Positions 54,028 through 62,788 of a stretch of DNA of 64,000 nucleotides are shown in pieces. Every line of letters begins with the position of its first letter. Position 1 is the first letter of the stretch. The notes beneath the pieces are model-generated. The model was not told the origin of the DNA. It did not search any database and was given only the letters and a program-made list of their open reading frames with translations. The position numbers and the translations under genes are program-made. This stretch comes from Williamsia sp. DF01-3 (GTDB lineage: Bacteria; Actinomycetota; Actinomycetes; Mycobacteriales; Mycobacteriaceae), in assembly GCF_023051145.1 (NCBI RefSeq), contig NZ_JALKFS010000005.1, positions 5,039,733 through 5,103,732 of the forward strand. Direction: 5' to 3'.

Positions 54028-54828
54028 ATGCGGGACTATGGCCGGGTGACTAGCCCAAACCCGAAGGCCCAACGCAGTGTGTTGCCGGCGCCGGACGAGC
54101 GGTCGGCTCCGGACGACAAGGCCGAGATCGACGCGGCCCGCCGTGAACGCGCGCGTCTCTACCCTCGGGTGACCAGCTTCCGGTCGCGCCGCGGCAGTCT
54201 CACGCCCGCTCAGCAGGACAACTGGGAGCGGCTGTGGCCTTCGGTGGGTCGAGAGGTCAGCGAGAACGACCGAATCGATGCCGAGGCCTGGTTCGGGCGT
54301 AAAGCACCCCTGATCCTCGAGATCGGCTGCGGAACGGGCACCTCGACCGCCGCGATGGCGGCCGAAGAGCCCGACATCAACGTGATCGCCGTCGACGTTT
54401 ACCGGCCAGGGATCGCACAACTCCTCGGGATGATCGGCCGGGAGAACCTCACCAACATCCGGGTCATCCGAGGTGACGCCGTGATCGTGCTGGGGCACAT
54501 GATCGCGCCCGCCTCGCTGACCGGCGTCCGGGTGTTCTTCCCCGATCCGTGGCCCAAAGCGCGGCATCACAAGCGGCGTCTGCTGCAGCCGGGCACCATC
54601 GAGCTGATCGCCGAGGTGCTGCGTGACAACGGTGCGCTGCACATCGCCACCGACCATGCCGACTACGCCCACTCGATCGCGGAGGTACTCGGCAGTCAGT
54701 CCCTGCTGGTGCCGGCCGAGACCGCCGTGCCCTTCTCCACGGCCCGGCCGGTCACGAAGTTCGAGGGCCGCGCCGAACGCGAAGGCCGCCCGGTCACTGA
54801 GTTCGTTCTCACAAGGATCCCACGATGA
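54028..54828 (+). CDS. trmB: tRNA (guanine-N7)-methyltransferase
   Basis: This 266-residue enzyme makes m7G46 in tRNA. It has the SAM motif EIGCGTGTSTA and the TrmB signature FFPDPWPKARHHKRR. A basic extension of about 50 residues at the N-terminus is common in actinobacteria. Start is ATG 54028 or GTG 54046. It is divergent from the P-loop genes and overlaps the NYN gene downstream. Confidence 0.93.
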   Translation: MRDYGRVTSPNPKAQRSVLPAPDERSAPDDKAEIDAARRERARLYPRVTSFRSRRGSLTPAQQDNWERLWPSVGREVSENDRIDAEAWFGRKAPLILEIGCGTGTSTAAMAAEEPDINVIAVDVYRPGIAQLLGMIGRENLTNIRVIRGDAVIVLGHMIAPASLTGVRVFFPDPWPKARHHKRRLLQPGTIELIAEVLRDNGALHIATDHADYAHSIAEVLGSQSLLVPAETAVPFSTARPVTKFEGRAEREGRPVTEFVLTRIPR

Positions 54829-55565
54829 GTCCTGCATCCTATTCGGACGAGCCCGCCGGCACACCCGACAACTCGGTCGCCCACACCATTTCGGGGGCCA
54901 GCCAGGAAGCCCGGGTGCTGCTGATCTGGGACGCGCCGAACCTCGACATGGGTCTCGGGTCGATCCTCGGTGGCAGGCCCACCGCAGCTCACCGGCCCAG
55001 GTTCGACGCCCTGGGACGCTGGCTGCTGGGTCGTACAGCCGACATCTCCGCGTCCACCACGCCGTCGGCCGACGGCGCCGCAGGTGGCCGCAGGAGCTTC
55101 GCCGCGGTCCCCGAGGCAACCGTCTTCACCAACATCGCCCCTGGTACGGCCGAAGTCGTGCGCCCCTGGGTCGAGGCGTTGCGTAATGTTGGTTTCGCTG
55201 TTTTCGCCAAGCCCAAAGTGGACGAAGACAGTGACGTGGATTCGGACATGCTCGACCACATCGAGATGCGCAGGCACACTGTGGGGCTGGCGGGTCTGAT
55301 CGTCGCCTCGGCGGACGGGCAGGCCTTCCGCGAGCTTCTCGAGGACGTCGCCGCCGATGGGGTTCCGGTGCAGGTGCTCGGATTCCGCGAGCACGCAGCG
55401 TGGGCACTGACGTCGGAGAGTTTGGAGTTTGTAGATCTAGAAGACATTCCAGGTGTGTTCCGGGAGCCTCTGCCCCGGATCAGTCTGGACTCGTTGCCCG
55501 AAGAAGGCGCGTGGCTGGCTCCGTTCCGGCCGTTGTCGGCACTGCTGTCCGGCCGCCCCACCTGA
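54825..55565 (+). CDS. NYN/PIN-like domain protein (Rv0207c-like)
   Basis: This 246-residue protein has a NYN (PIN-like RNase) fold: LLIWDAPNLDMGLGSILGG near the start, DSDVDSDMLDHIEM in the middle and IVASADGQAFRELLEDVA. The three acidic clusters fit a metal-dependent ribonuclease site. Conserved next to trmB and mmpL3 in mycolata. It overlaps the trmB stop (ATGA); a 114-base gap follows before mmpL3. Confidence 0.8.
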   Translation: MSPASYSDEPAGTPDNSVAHTISGASQEARVLLIWDAPNLDMGLGSILGGRPTAAHRPRFDALGRWLLGRTADISASTTPSADGAAGGRRSFAAVPEATVFTNIAPGTAEVVRPWVEALRNVGFAVFAKPKVDEDSDVDSDMLDHIEMRRHTVGLAGLIVASADGQAFRELLEDVAADGVPVQVLGFREHAAWALTSESLEFVDLEDIPGVFREPLPRISLDSLPEEGAWLAPFRPLSALLSGRPT

Positions 55566-55679
55566 GAGTGACGAGCGAGCTGTGACATCGACGCACGGTC
55601 GGCGACGTCACGGACGTCCCCCGCGCGACCACTCTCAACCAGCGAGTGACGAACTAGCAAGTACGGAAAGGAACCTGCG

Positions 55680-58600
55680 GTGTTTGGTGCCATAGGCAAC
55701 TTCGTGTACCGGCTGCGCTTTGTGGTCATCGCGGTCATGGTTGCCCTGATGGCCGGGCTCGGCCTCTACGGGCTCGACCTCAACAAGCATCTGAGTCAGT
55801 CCGGATGGTTCGACCCGGGCTCCCCCTCGGTCGAGGGCTCGCAGCTGCGCGACGAGGTACTCGGCCGCGACCACAAGTCGGACGTCATCATGCTGGTGAC
55901 GCCGCCGGCGGGCACCAAGGTCGACGACCCCGCGTTCGCCACCAAGGTCGAGCGAATCGTCGAAGACCTGATCGCACAGCACGGTGACGTCGTGGACCGC
56001 ACCGACCCCGGCATCGTGGACCCGTTCAAACCGGCCGCGAACGACTTCGACAAGGCCACCCAGGCGCAGGTGCAGGCACGACTCTTCGATGCCTCCCGCG
56101 AACACGGGTTCGTTAGCATCGGTGTCCGAGGTGACGACGACACCACCATCTTGAACAACTACAAGAAGATCGAGTCCTTCTTCGACGACCTCCCCGAGAA
56201 GTACGACCTACCCGGCACCACCATCGAGATGGCCGGGCTGCAGCCCGTGGCCGGCGCGATGTCGGCGGGGATGGACGAAGACATCAAGCGCGCCGAGATC
56301 ATCGCGCTGCCGCTGGTCGCCGTCATGTTGTTCTTCATCTTCGGCGGTGTCATCGCCGCCTGTCTGCCCGTGGTGATCGGTGGCCTGACCATCGCAGGCT
56401 CGCTGGGCATCATGAAGCTGCTCACCCACGTCACCGAACTCAACATCTTCGCCCAATCGGTGGTGACACTCATCGGGCTGGGTATCGCCATCGACTACGG
56501 ATTGTTCATCGTCAGCCGGTTCCGCGAGGAGCTGGCCGAGGGATACACCACCAAGGACGCGGTGCGCCGGACCGTCATGACGGCCGGTCAGACCGTGGTG
56601 TTCTCCGCGACCATCATCGTCGCCGCGCTTGCGTGCCTGCTGCTGTTCCCGCAGGGCTTCCTCAAATCGGTGGCTTACGGCGCGATCGCGTCGGTCAGTC
56701 TCGCGGCCATCTGCTCGATCACCGTGCTCGCGGCGATCCTGGCCATCCTCGGCCCACGCATCGACATGTGGGGCTTCTCGTTCCTGCGCCGCACCAAGAC
56801 CAAGAAAGAGGTCGAGGACAGTTTCTGGGGCCGCCTTGCCGGATGGGTGATGCGCCACCCGCTCAAGACAGCGATCCCGGTCGTGCTCTTGCTTCTCGCG
56901 TTGGTCATCCCGTTCGCCAACATCCAGTTCGGTGGCATCACCGAGAAGTACCTGCCGCCGAACAACGACAACCGCATCGCGCAGCAGAACTTCGACAAGT
57001 TCTTCCCGACCGAGCGCACCGAAGAGATCAAGCTCGTCATCGAGTACAACCCGGAGAGCAGCGACGACGCGGCCAAGCTGCAGACCATCGCCGACGAGGC
57101 CAACAAGATCCCCGGTTTCACCAAGGAATTCACCCTCGACGGCGCACAGGCCGAGGGCAACGTCGTCGAGTTGGCTGCCGGTCTCATCGACCAGAACACC
57201 GCAGGTGAAGCGGTCAAGGAATTGCGTGACATAGACACGCAGGGCCTCAACATGTACGTCGCGGGAACCCCTGCCCTGACGCAGGATTCGATCAACGCGC
57301 TCCTCGACGACCTACCCCTGATGGTCGCGCTGCTGATCCTGGTGACGAGCCTGCTCATGTTCCTGGCGTTCGGCTCTGTGGTGTTGCCCATCAAGGCGGC
57401 ACTCGTCTCGGCGCTGGGACTCGGGTCGACCCTGGGCATCTTGACCTGGATCTTCATCGACGGTCACGGGTCGTCGATCGCCAACTTCACGCCGGGCCCG
57501 CTGATGTCTGCGGTCCTGGTCCTGATCATCGCCATCATCTACGGCCTGTCCACCGACTACGAGGTGTTCCTTCTCTCCCGGATGGTCGAGGAACGGCAGA
57601 AGGGCGCGAGCACCACCGACGCAATCCGTCGCGGCACCGCGCACACCGGCCGGATCATCACCGCGGCCGCGGCCATCCTGGTGGTGGTCACCGGCGCGTT
57701 CGGGCTGTCCGAGATCGTGATGATGAAGTACATCGCGTACGGCATGATCGCCGCGCTGATCCTCGACGCCACCATCATCCGCATGCTGCTGGTGCCGGCC
57801 ATCATGAAGCTGCTCGGCGACGACTGCTGGTGGGCCCCGCAGTGGATGAAGGCGATCCAGGAGAAGATCGGTCTGGGCGAGACCATCCTCGACGACGAGA
57901 ACGACCCGGGTCGTGCGGCGCGAGCTGTACGCGGGGCCCGCAGCGCCGGCACCGTGGTCGCCGAGGCACCCACGTCGGCGATGCGGATGCAACCTGCCAC
58001 GGACGGTCGTCGACCGGTTCCGGCTGGTGCCCCCGCAGCGCGTCCCTCCGGTCCGATCGGACGGCCCCCGGCTCCGAGGCCTTCCGGCCCCATCTCCCGT
58101 CCGACGCCGAATCGGGCTGTGCCACAGCAGAATTCCGAACCGCAGCCACGCGCCACACCGGTTCCCGCGATGGGTGGCGTCCGCAAGCCGTCGTCGTGGA
58201 CCGACAGCACGTCCGATGCCGGTTCCCGGCCGGCCGACACCAACGGACGGATCGGCCAGGTCCGCAGGCCCGACCCGACCCGACCAGGGCAGTCCCAACA
58301 GGCCGGTCGACCCAGCGAACCTCCGGTGGGCGGCGTCGTCCGCCGGGCACCGAGCAGGCCCGCCCCTGATTCGGACCCGGTTGCGCCGCGCACACCCAAT
58401 CGCGAGAACGCCCGCCGCAACCGTCCGGACACCGGCGGTTGGAGTCTCGGCGCCGGCGGGATCCGCCTGGGTGACCCCGTTCCGGCGAACGGCACCCCCG
58501 GGCCGTCCGAGAACGGCTCTGAGCAGCATCGCCAACCCGGCCGACCACCGCGTCCTCAGCCGATCCGTTCCGATCGCATCGGACCGCAGCAGGACCCTCG

Positions 58601-58991
58601 CCCGGCCGAACCGCGGCCCAGTGGTCCACCGGTGTCGAGTCCGCGCGGCGTGCCCGCGGGCCGGCAGGACGGCGCGGGCCGATCCGACGGCGACCCGAGC
58701 AGCCCACTGCGCCGACGGCCCGACCTGGGTCCGGCAACCCCGGCAGGCCAGCCGTTGATCGCCTCGCTCAACCCAGAGCAGTCGCCGCAGCGCCCGCAGA
58801 ATTCCGGGCCGGCACCGACACCTCCGTCGCCACGGCCGACGCCACCGGCACCGGAACCGGCGCCGGCGCCGGATGAGGACGACTCGTCGAGCGGGCGCCG
58901 ACGCGTCCGCGGTGCCGGCGACGGCCAGATCAGCGTGCGAGATCTGTTGCGCCGCCGCACCGATGGCCCCGGGTCCGAGTCCGACAACTGA
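55680..58991 (+). CDS. mmpL3: Trehalose monomycolate exporter MmpL3
   Basis: This 1103-residue RND transporter has twelve membrane helices and two periplasmic loops. The proton-relay pairs are present: Asp272-Tyr273 in GIAIDYGLFIVSRF and Asp626-Tyr627 in GLSTDYEVFLLSRM. It exports trehalose monomycolate to the periplasm and is essential in mycobacteria. Residues from about 750 to 1103 form a long Pro/Arg-rich, apparently disordered cytoplasmic tail, longer than in M. tuberculosis MmpL3 (944 residues). The start is GTG 55680 after GGAAAGGAA. A strong terminator follows. Confidence 0.95.
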   Translation: MFGAIGNFVYRLRFVVIAVMVALMAGLGLYGLDLNKHLSQSGWFDPGSPSVEGSQLRDEVLGRDHKSDVIMLVTPPAGTKVDDPAFATKVERIVEDLIAQHGDVVDRTDPGIVDPFKPAANDFDKATQAQVQARLFDASREHGFVSIGVRGDDDTTILNNYKKIESFFDDLPEKYDLPGTTIEMAGLQPVAGAMSAGMDEDIKRAEIIALPLVAVMLFFIFGGVIAACLPVVIGGLTIAGSLGIMKLLTHVTELNIFAQSVVTLIGLGIAIDYGLFIVSRFREELAEGYTTKDAVRRTVMTAGQTVVFSATIIVAALACLLLFPQGFLKSVAYGAIASVSLAAICSITVLAAILAILGPRIDMWGFSFLRRTKTKKEVEDSFWGRLAGWVMRHPLKTAIPVVLLLLALVIPFANIQFGGITEKYLPPNNDNRIAQQNFDKFFPTERTEEIKLVIEYNPESSDDAAKLQTIADEANKIPGFTKEFTLDGAQAEGNVVELAAGLIDQNTAGEAVKELRDIDTQGLNMYVAGTPALTQDSINALLDDLPLMVALLILVTSLLMFLAFGSVVLPIKAALVSALGLGSTLGILTWIFIDGHGSSIANFTPGPLMSAVLVLIIAIIYGLSTDYEVFLLSRMVEERQKGASTTDAIRRGTAHTGRIITAAAAILVVVTGAFGLSEIVMMKYIAYGMIAALILDATIIRMLLVPAIMKLLGDDCWWAPQWMKAIQEKIGLGETILDDENDPGRAARAVRGARSAGTVVAEAPTSAMRMQPATDGRRPVPAGAPAARPSGPIGRPPAPRPSGPISRPTPNRAVPQQNSEPQPRATPVPAMGGVRKPSSWTDSTSDAGSRPADTNGRIGQVRRPDPTRPGQSQQAGRPSEPPVGGVVRRAPSRPAPDSDPVAPRTPNRENARRNRPDTGGWSLGAGGIRLGDPVPANGTPGPSENGSEQHRQPGRPPRPQPIRSDRIGPQQDPRPAEPRPSGPPVSSPRGVPAGRQDGAGRSDGDPSSPLRRRPDLGPATPAGQPLIASLNPEQSPQRPQNSGPAPTPPSPRPTPPAPEPAPAPDEDDSSSGRRRVRGAGDGQISVRDLLRRRTDGPGSESDN

Positions 58992-59003
58992 CCTGCCCGT
59001 ACG

Positions 59004-59038
59004 AAGGTGACCGCCACCGATTCGGTGGCGGTCACCTT
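59004..59038. terminator. Terminator after mmpL3
   Basis: A perfect 16-bp stem AAGGTGACCGCCACCG with a three-base loop is followed by TT. It separates the convergent mmpL3 and DUF2339 genes. Confidence 0.9.
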
Positions 59039-59067
59039 TTGTGCGCGTTGCTGCGCCCGGCTTCTGA

Positions 59068-61281
59068 TCAGTGCCGGGCGGGCGCGGGTTCGCCGTTGGG
59101 GCGGCCGGGTTCAGCGGCTCCCTGCCCCAGCGCCCGGGCATAGCCGGCACCCACTGCGAGCAGGATCAATCCGACCACGATGAACACGGTCACCCGGAAG
59201 ATCCCGTCCAGGGTTGCCAGATCGAACAGGAACAGCTTCGCCACGGCGGCGGCGGTCAAGCCGAGCCCCGCGCCGACGGCCATGTTCCGGCTGAGTCCAC
59301 CGAAACTCTTGTGTCCCCGGGCAATCGAGATCGAGACGATCAACAAGGTGGCCGCAACCACCATCCAGCAGATCGTCGCGGCGACGTGGCCACCGAGGAA
59401 CCCGCCGTCGGGTCCGCCGAGCGCGACGCCTGCGGTGACGGTCAGCGCAGTGAGCGCATACAGGGAGATGAGCGCCGACAGAATGCCGAAGGCCTGAACG
59501 TTGTCCGCAGACGGGCGGGCACTGCTCGACCGGTACCAGGCCCAGAAGTTGGTCCACACGGCGGCGATCAGGAGCACGCTGCCCACGATCACCGAGATGG
59601 CCTGTCCACCATCAATTGTCGGCGCCTCCACCACATCGGCCGGTGAGCAGATCACGAGGAAGGCCATACCGCCGATCAACCCGATCACCACAGCGATCAA
59701 CCGCGCCACGGGGTCTCGGCGTGCGCCGACGGCAACGACCGTCGACATCGCCAGCAGCACAGGGGCAACCACCGCCCCCTCGAACGCGACCACGACGGCG
59801 ATGACCGCTGCGGCAGCCGACGTGCTTGCGTAGATGTGCCGCGACACCGCAGGCAACGAACGGTCGAGCGCCGCCAGGGCCAGCAGCGCCAACGACGCCC
59901 CGGCGATGAGACCCGCAGAAAGGGGCCTGCTCAAGGCAACCGGGGACAGCAGCACGGGGATCACCGTGACGCAGCCCAGGAGAGCACCCAGATGGGGAAG
60001 GGCAGCGGTGCGCAACAACACTGCTGATGACGCGACGCCGAACACCGCGTTCACGGCGATCGCCACGGCGGTGAGGGCCAGATGACTTCCACCATCCCAG
60101 GCGATCGTGCAGATCCAAAGGGTGAGAACCGATGTGCTCGCGACAACCCGTACCGCGTGCAGCAACGGCCAGTCCTTGCCGAGCTGGATGGGGAAGGCAG
60201 CGATCGACATGGCGAGCATGAAACCGATGAGCAGAAGTGATGCGCCATCGGTGAGCACCGGGGCGAGGATGAACACCGGGATGAGCACCAGCAGTCCCAG
60301 ATGTTGCGAATCCCAGCGCCGGGCCAGCAGCAGCCCACCGAATGTGACCGCGGCGGCCAGCAACAGTCCCCCGTAGTCCGGGAGCCAGTCGTAGAAACGT
60401 GTCACCGCCACCACGTTGAGGTAGGCCGCCGCGATACCTGTTGCCGACAACGCGATGGCACCGACACGGCCGCCGGGCCGGGAAGACATCCTCATCGCGA
60501 TGACCACCAGAGCGACAGCGAGCCCGGCACCGGCACCCACCCGGATCTCCGGACGCAGGATTCCCGCCTGAGCGGCGAGCACCAGCATCATCACCACACC
60601 GATCAACGTGACCGCGACACCGGCAACGGCAAGGATCTTCCCGATCAGCCCCCCGCCCGGGTCAGCGGTCATGCGTTGCCAGAGCGACGGCGTCGCCGGC
60701 GGAGGCGGACCGGCGGGGCTCTGTAGCGCGCTTCGATAGTGCGCGGCCGTCGCAGCCGCGAGGTTCTGGCCTCCGGGATGCTGGGCTGCGGGACCTTGGG
60801 CTGCGGGACCTTGGGGCGCCGGACCTTGCGCTGCCGGGCGAGGTCCTCCGGGATTCTGGAACTGCGCGGTGGGCTGCACCAGGGTTGTCGGGGGTTGCGG
60901 CATCATCCAAGACGGATACTGCGGCGGAACCTGCTGTGGCGGAACCTGCTGTGCCCGGCCGGGTACGTATGAGCCGGCCGGCATGCCCGGCCGTGGGTAC
61001 TGGGGTGGTCGAGGCGCCTGGGCGCCAAGGGGTGGTTGCGGGTTGGGTGAGGGCTGGGGTTGCGACTGGGCAGCTGCCTCAGGTGCAGCAGCCTCCGAGG
61101 CAACGGCCTCAGGTGCAGCAGCGGCCTCTGCGGCTGGACGGTGAGTGGACTCGGCCTGCGACGAACGGGCCAGAACGGTGCCCAGCTCGAGTAATTCGCT
61201 TGATACCTTCGCGAATTGACTCGACAACGAGTTGAAGTCAGCGGAGAGCCGGCTGATGACGGCCTGATTCGGTTCGGTCAT
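59068..61281 (-). CDS. DUF2339-type polytopic membrane protein
   Basis: This 737-residue protein has an N-terminal coiled coil (about 1-50), a Pro/Ala/Gln-rich linker (about 55-180) and about 22-25 membrane helices. DUF2339 proteins have this layout and unknown function. The chosen ATG 61281 begins MTEPNQAVISRL. It corresponds by position to the Rv0204c-type neighbour of mmpL3. A role in envelope biogenesis is suggested only by location. Confidence 0.75.
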   Translation of the reverse strand: MTEPNQAVISRLSADFNSLSSQFAKVSSELLELGTVLARSSQAESTHRPAAEAAAAPEAVASEAAAPEAAAQSQPQPSPNPQPPLGAQAPRPPQYPRPGMPAGSYVPGRAQQVPPQQVPPQYPSWMMPQPPTTLVQPTAQFQNPGGPRPAAQGPAPQGPAAQGPAAQHPGGQNLAAATAAHYRSALQSPAGPPPPATPSLWQRMTADPGGGLIGKILAVAGVAVTLIGVVMMLVLAAQAGILRPEIRVGAGAGLAVALVVIAMRMSSRPGGRVGAIALSATGIAAAYLNVVAVTRFYDWLPDYGGLLLAAAVTFGGLLLARRWDSQHLGLLVLIPVFILAPVLTDGASLLLIGFMLAMSIAAFPIQLGKDWPLLHAVRVVASTSVLTLWICTIAWDGGSHLALTAVAIAVNAVFGVASSAVLLRTAALPHLGALLGCVTVIPVLLSPVALSRPLSAGLIAGASLALLALAALDRSLPAVSRHIYASTSAAAAVIAVVVAFEGAVVAPVLLAMSTVVAVGARRDPVARLIAVVIGLIGGMAFLVICSPADVVEAPTIDGGQAISVIVGSVLLIAAVWTNFWAWYRSSSARPSADNVQAFGILSALISLYALTALTVTAGVALGGPDGGFLGGHVAATICWMVVAATLLIVSISIARGHKSFGGLSRNMAVGAGLGLTAAAVAKLFLFDLATLDGIFRVTVFIVVGLILLAVGAGYARALGQGAAEPGRPNGEPAPARH

Positions 61282-61491
61282 GTACCGATGGTCGCGAACG
61301 CGCCGCCGCGGCGGATGAGTAACTCTACTCATTACTCATAGGGACTTACCACGACCGGCGACCCACCCCGACCCAGAAGTCGCGGCCCGAGAAGGTACCG
61401 GCCTGCGAGGGTGTCGCGGTACCTTGCCGATGAGTTCTGTCGCCCACACGAGTCTGACTTCACGTCAGCCCACTGAACCAGAAGGACACTC

Positions 61492-62103
61492 ATGCCGCGC
61501 ACCAACCTCTCCATGTCCATGTCGGCGGACGGCTATGTCGCCGGCCCGGATCAGAGCGAAGAACATCCGTTGGGTGTCGGCGGTCAGCTGCTGCACGGCT
61601 GGCACATCGGGCCCGCCAGCGACCATCCCGTGAACAAGCAGGTGGTTTCCGAGATGATGGACGGGATGGGCGCCACCATCATGGGACGCAACATGTTTGG
61701 GCCGGTTCGAGGCGACTGGGGCGGCTCGGACTGGACCGGATGGTGGGGCGATGAGCCGCCCTACCACTGCCCGGTCTTCGTCCTCACCCACCATGCCCAT
61801 GAGCCGATCGCCCTCGAGGGCACAACGTTCCACTTTGTCACCGACGGCATCGAGTCCGCGTACGAGCAGGCGGTGGCGGTCGCCGATGGACGCCCCATCA
61901 GCATCGCGGGCGGTGCTTCGTGCGCCCGGCAGGCGATTCAGGCGGGCCTCGTCGACGAGATCGACCTACAGGTGAGCCCCGTCATCCTGGGTTCGGGTGA
62001 GCGGCTGTTCGACGGTTTCGACGCCGGGACCCCACAGCTCGAACTCGAGCGGGTCCTGGAGGCTCCCGGAGTGGCCCACCTGCGCTACCGGGTCAAACGG
62101 TGA
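61492..62103 (+). CDS. Dihydrofolate reductase-like (RibD C-terminal) protein
   Basis: This 203-residue protein has the DHFR/RibD-C fold: LSMSMSADGYVAGPDQ at the start, GATIMGRNMFGPVRG and SIAGGASCARQAIQAGLVDEIDL. Such proteins bind NADPH and folate- or flavin-like substrates; the natural substrate is unknown. The ATG at 61492 follows GAAGGA by about eight bases. Confidence 0.85.
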   Translation: MPRTNLSMSMSADGYVAGPDQSEEHPLGVGGQLLHGWHIGPASDHPVNKQVVSEMMDGMGATIMGRNMFGPVRGDWGGSDWTGWWGDEPPYHCPVFVLTHHAHEPIALEGTTFHFVTDGIESAYEQAVAVADGRPISIAGGASCARQAIQAGLVDEIDLQVSPVILGSGERLFDGFDAGTPQLELERVLEAPGVAHLRYRVKR

Positions 62104-62128
62104 CAGCTCGGACACATCAACACTGAGG

Positions 62129-62788
62129 TCAGCCGGGTTCTGTGTCCAGACCGTTCTCGATGGCGTAGCGCGTGAGCTCGACCCGGTTGCCCAACTGCAG
62201 TTTGCGTAGCGTCGCCTGCACATGGTTCTCCACCGTGCGGTGGCTGAGCGACAGTTTCGACGCAATCTGCTTGGCGCTGAGACCCTTCGCGACGTATCGG
62301 AGCACCTCTGTCTCACGGTCGGTGAGAGCAGGTGCGTCAACGCCGCGGTCTGGGTCTCGTGCAATTCGCCGGTACTCGCCCAGGACCAGGCCGGCCAGCC
62401 CAGGGGTGAAGACTGCCTGGCCGGCAGCTGTCGCCCGAACGGCCGACAACAGCTCTTCTTTCGACGCGCTCTTGACCAGATATCCGCTGGCCCCGGCCTT
62501 GACCGCTTCGAGAACATCGTCGCGTTCATCGGACGCCGACAGCACAAGAACCCGCGTGGCAGGTGACGCCTCGAGGAGACGCACCGTCGCCTGAGCGCCG
62601 TTGCCGTCGGGCAGCTGCATGTCCATCAGCACCACATCCGGGCGAACGGCCTCCCCGCGCCGGGCAGCCGAATCCACGCTGTCCGCGGTGGCGACCACCT
62701 CGAACCCCGCGTCGGAGAGGTCACGCGCCACCCCGTCTCGCCACATCGGGTGGTCGTCGACCACCATCACCCGCAACACATCAGGCAT
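62129..62788 (-). CDS. NarL/FixJ-type response regulator
   Basis: This 219-residue regulator has a receiver domain with phospho-acceptor Asp56 in VVLMDMQLPDG and a C-terminal LuxR-type helix-turn-helix (about 150-215, LTDRETEVLRYVAKGLSAKQIASKLSLSHRTVENH recognisable in parts). ATG 62788 follows GGAGGGG. It overlaps the kinase stop by eight bases, so they form a two-component system. Confidence 0.92.
   Translation of the reverse strand: MPDVLRVMVVDDHPMWRDGVARDLSDAGFEVVATADSVDSAARRGEAVRPDVVLMDMQLPDGNGAQATVRLLEASPATRVLVLSASDERDDVLEAVKAGASGYLVKSASKEELLSAVRATAAGQAVFTPGLAGLVLGEYRRIARDPDRGVDAPALTDRETEVLRYVAKGLSAKQIASKLSLSHRTVENHVQATLRKLQLGNRVELTRYAIENGLDTEPG

Noticed and set aside
57312-59150. 612-residue open frame opposite mmpL3
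   Set aside because: Arg/Gly-rich antisense translation of the low-complexity MmpL3 tail; no start signal.
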